The notes under the pieces were generated by a model, which worked only from the letters and a program-made list of their open reading frames with translations, searched no databases and was not told where the DNA came from. Of a stretch of 64,000 nt of DNA, positions 63,385 through 64,000 are shown piece by piece. The stretch's first letter is position 1. Every line of letters begins with the position of its first letter. Location: positions 191,400 through 255,399 of the forward strand of contig JBBSBH010000001.1 of NCBI GenBank assembly GCA_038251405.1. The letters are read 5' to 3'. The translations under genes and the position numbers were made by a program. Origin of the DNA: JADJLQ01 sp038251405. Lineage in GTDB: Bacteria; Bacteroidota; Bacteroidia; Chitinophagales; Saprospiraceae.

Positions 63385-63453
63385 TAGGGTCTGATGACTC
63401 TGACGAGTATTATTCGGGTTAATCTCTAATGAGTGCTGATGAGAAATATCAGT
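63385..63453. repeat. Composite intergenic repeat, copy B
   Basis: The 25-base module at 63385-63409 matches copy A at 22 of 25 positions, and the inverted module at 63438-63453 matches it at 14 of 16. The second module forms part of a hairpin from 63429 to 63460 (ATGAG..CTGAT with ATCAG..CTCAT). Confidence 0.6.
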
Positions 63454-63471
63454 ACCTCATATGGATTTTAA

Positions 63472-63486
63472 ATTATCTAACTTTCT
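63472..63486. repeat. Inverted copy of the 15-mer at 16860
   Basis: ATTATCTAACTTTCT is the exact reverse complement of AGAAAGTTAGATAAT at 16860-16874, in another intergenic gap. It supports a dispersed repeat. Confidence 0.5.
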
Positions 63487-63519
63487 AAAAGTCAATCTAA
63501 CTAATTCAAAATCAATCGT

Positions 63520-63552
63520 GAATTGAGCTTAGAAAAATCTAAAGCTCAATTC
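63520..63552. repeat. Bulged hairpin downstream of the START-like gene
   Basis: GAATTGAGCTT pairs with AAGCTCAATTC (11 bp). The inner stem AGA/TCT adds three pairs around an AAAA loop, with one bulged A. There is no T-run, so it is not a standard terminator. Confidence 0.5.
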
Positions 63553-63631
63553 CATCTAACTCAATATATATCAATTAATCGTTAATCGAATGTTAGATAA
63601 ATTTTGATAAAATTCATTATTGTAAATGGTT

Positions 63632-63648
63632 AAACCACTTTGTGGTTT
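63632..63648. repeat. Short palindrome, 7-bp stem, 3-base loop
   Basis: AAACCAC-TTT-GTGGTTT is perfectly paired. It is the first of four palindromes in the island. Confidence 0.55.
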
Positions 63649-63660
63649 TGACAGCATTTT

Positions 63661-63697
63661 TATCCATAGCTCCGCACTTTGTACGGAGCTATGGATA
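63661..63697. repeat. 14-bp perfect inverted repeat, 9-base loop
   Basis: TATCCATAGCTCCG and CGGAGCTATGGATA are fully complementary, with loop CACTTTGTA. There is no downstream T-run. This is the longest perfect palindrome seen in the window. Confidence 0.65.
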
Positions 63698-63700
63698 TTG

Positions 63701-63715
63701 AATCCCTTCGGGATT
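63701..63715. repeat. Short palindrome, 6-bp stem, 3-base loop
   Basis: AATCCC-TTC-GGGATT lies four bases after the 14-bp palindrome and has the same layout as 63632-63648 and 63960-63974. Confidence 0.5.
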
Positions 63716-63959
63716 GCAACTTGAGATGGCCATTGCCCGATGTATCAAGTTCTTATTTTTTAACCTAACTGAATTTTGTGTCCGTGTAATTCGAGCCACC
63801 TCAACCATTCTACTTCATTCCCTTTAGATTCATAAACCCTAAATTTGTCTTTGTATATTTTACAAATATTCCAAATATACCTTTTTGACTTGTTTTACAA
63901 GTTAAGTTTTGGTAAGCATGATCATATTTCAAATTGAAAGTCAAAAATTTAACATACCT

Positions 63960-63974
63960 AAGCCTGAAAGGCTT
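63960..63974. repeat. Short palindrome, 6-bp stem, 3-base loop
   Basis: AAGCCT-GAA-AGGCTT is perfectly paired near the right edge. The repeat region probably continues outside the window. Confidence 0.5.
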
Positions 63975-64000
63975 AAATATCCATAACCCCGGACTATCAA

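Larger units (their letters stand above)
63353..64000. repeat. Repeat island of palindromes at the window's right end
   Basis: No coding frame is supported in this 648-base stretch. It contains composite repeat copy B (63385-63453), an inverted copy of the 15-mer at 16860, a bulged hairpin at 63520-63552, and four clean palindromes: 63632-63648, 63661-63697, 63701-63715 and 63960-63974. Three of the four share a six- or seven-base stem with a three-base loop. It is typical of repetitive intergenic DNA in this phylum; the element may continue beyond the window. Confidence 0.65.

Noticed and set aside
63632..63715. Palindromes considered as terminators of the START-like gene
   Set aside because: They start about 280 bases after the stop codon and have no T-run. 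They fit repeat elements better.

Overview
The window looks like chromosomal DNA of a free-living member of the Bacteroidetes (Bacteroidota), most likely the Saprospiraceae/Saprospiria lineage. The evidence is low GC, genes without Shine-Dalgarno sequences, the Bacteroidetes -7 promoter element TAnnTTTG in front of many genes, a short primary sigma factor, many secreted proteins ending in type IX secretion (T9SS) sorting domains, and Bacteroidetes-specific families (START-like, DUF6702-like, CHU_C C-termini). The lineage is an inference from protein style; no rRNA gene is present.

Layout. 0-3.6 kb: the 5' part of a TPR-like lipoprotein gene, tRNA-Arg(TCT), an esterase, an orphan tandem ABC ATPase and a tiny membrane protein whose promoter abuts its ATG. 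3.6-9.6 kb: gltBD (NADPH glutamate synthase). 9.8-13.6 kb: a TPR-like protein, an APC amino-acid permease and a divergent proC. 13.6-16.8 kb (minus): a HupE/UreJ-like protein, a DUF6702-like protein, yidD and a GH13 alpha-glucosidase. 16.9-18.8 kb: ahcY, a degraded GIY-YIG nuclease remnant and two tRNA-Leu genes (CAA, CAG), each with its own promoter. 19.3-24.8 kb: a lipoprotein and a two-component pair made of a Reg_prop/Y_Y_Y propeller histidine kinase and a NarL-type regulator. 25-28.5 kb: a DUF547 lipoprotein and LigD. 28.6-33.7 kb: a 1685-residue T9SS cargo protein with HYR-like, dockerin and cohesin-like parts. 33.7-37 kb: a phosphodiesterase and a two-subunit molybdenum hydroxylase (IorAB type). 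37-43.8 kb: tilS, topA, small lipoproteins or membrane proteins and a membrane metallophosphoesterase. 44-58.4 kb: a cargo district with two adjacent giant proteins built of a Cys-pair repeat, rplS, and three paralogous PKD/CHU_C proteins in one operon. 58.5-63.4 kb: a threonylcarbamoyl-AMP synthase, a CtpA-type protease, an Lrp/AsnC regulator, the primary sigma factor gene and a START-like protein with a long Lys/Pro tail. 63.4-64 kb: an island of palindromic and dispersed intergenic repeats.

How the genes work together. Most housekeeping genes serve nitrogen and amino-acid metabolism (gltBD, proC, permease, ahcY), translation (three tRNAs, tilS, tsaC-like, rplS) and DNA/transcription (topA, ligD, rpoD). 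The other theme is the cell surface: six predicted T9SS cargo proteins plus several lipoproteins, pointing to a gliding or surface-attached lifestyle. I saw no CRISPR array, prophage or intact insertion sequence, and no obvious defence system. The most unusual signals are repeat biology: palindromic elements inserted in frame in the sensor propeller, two copies of a composite intergenic repeat, the terminal palindrome island, and the Cys-pair surface repeat family.
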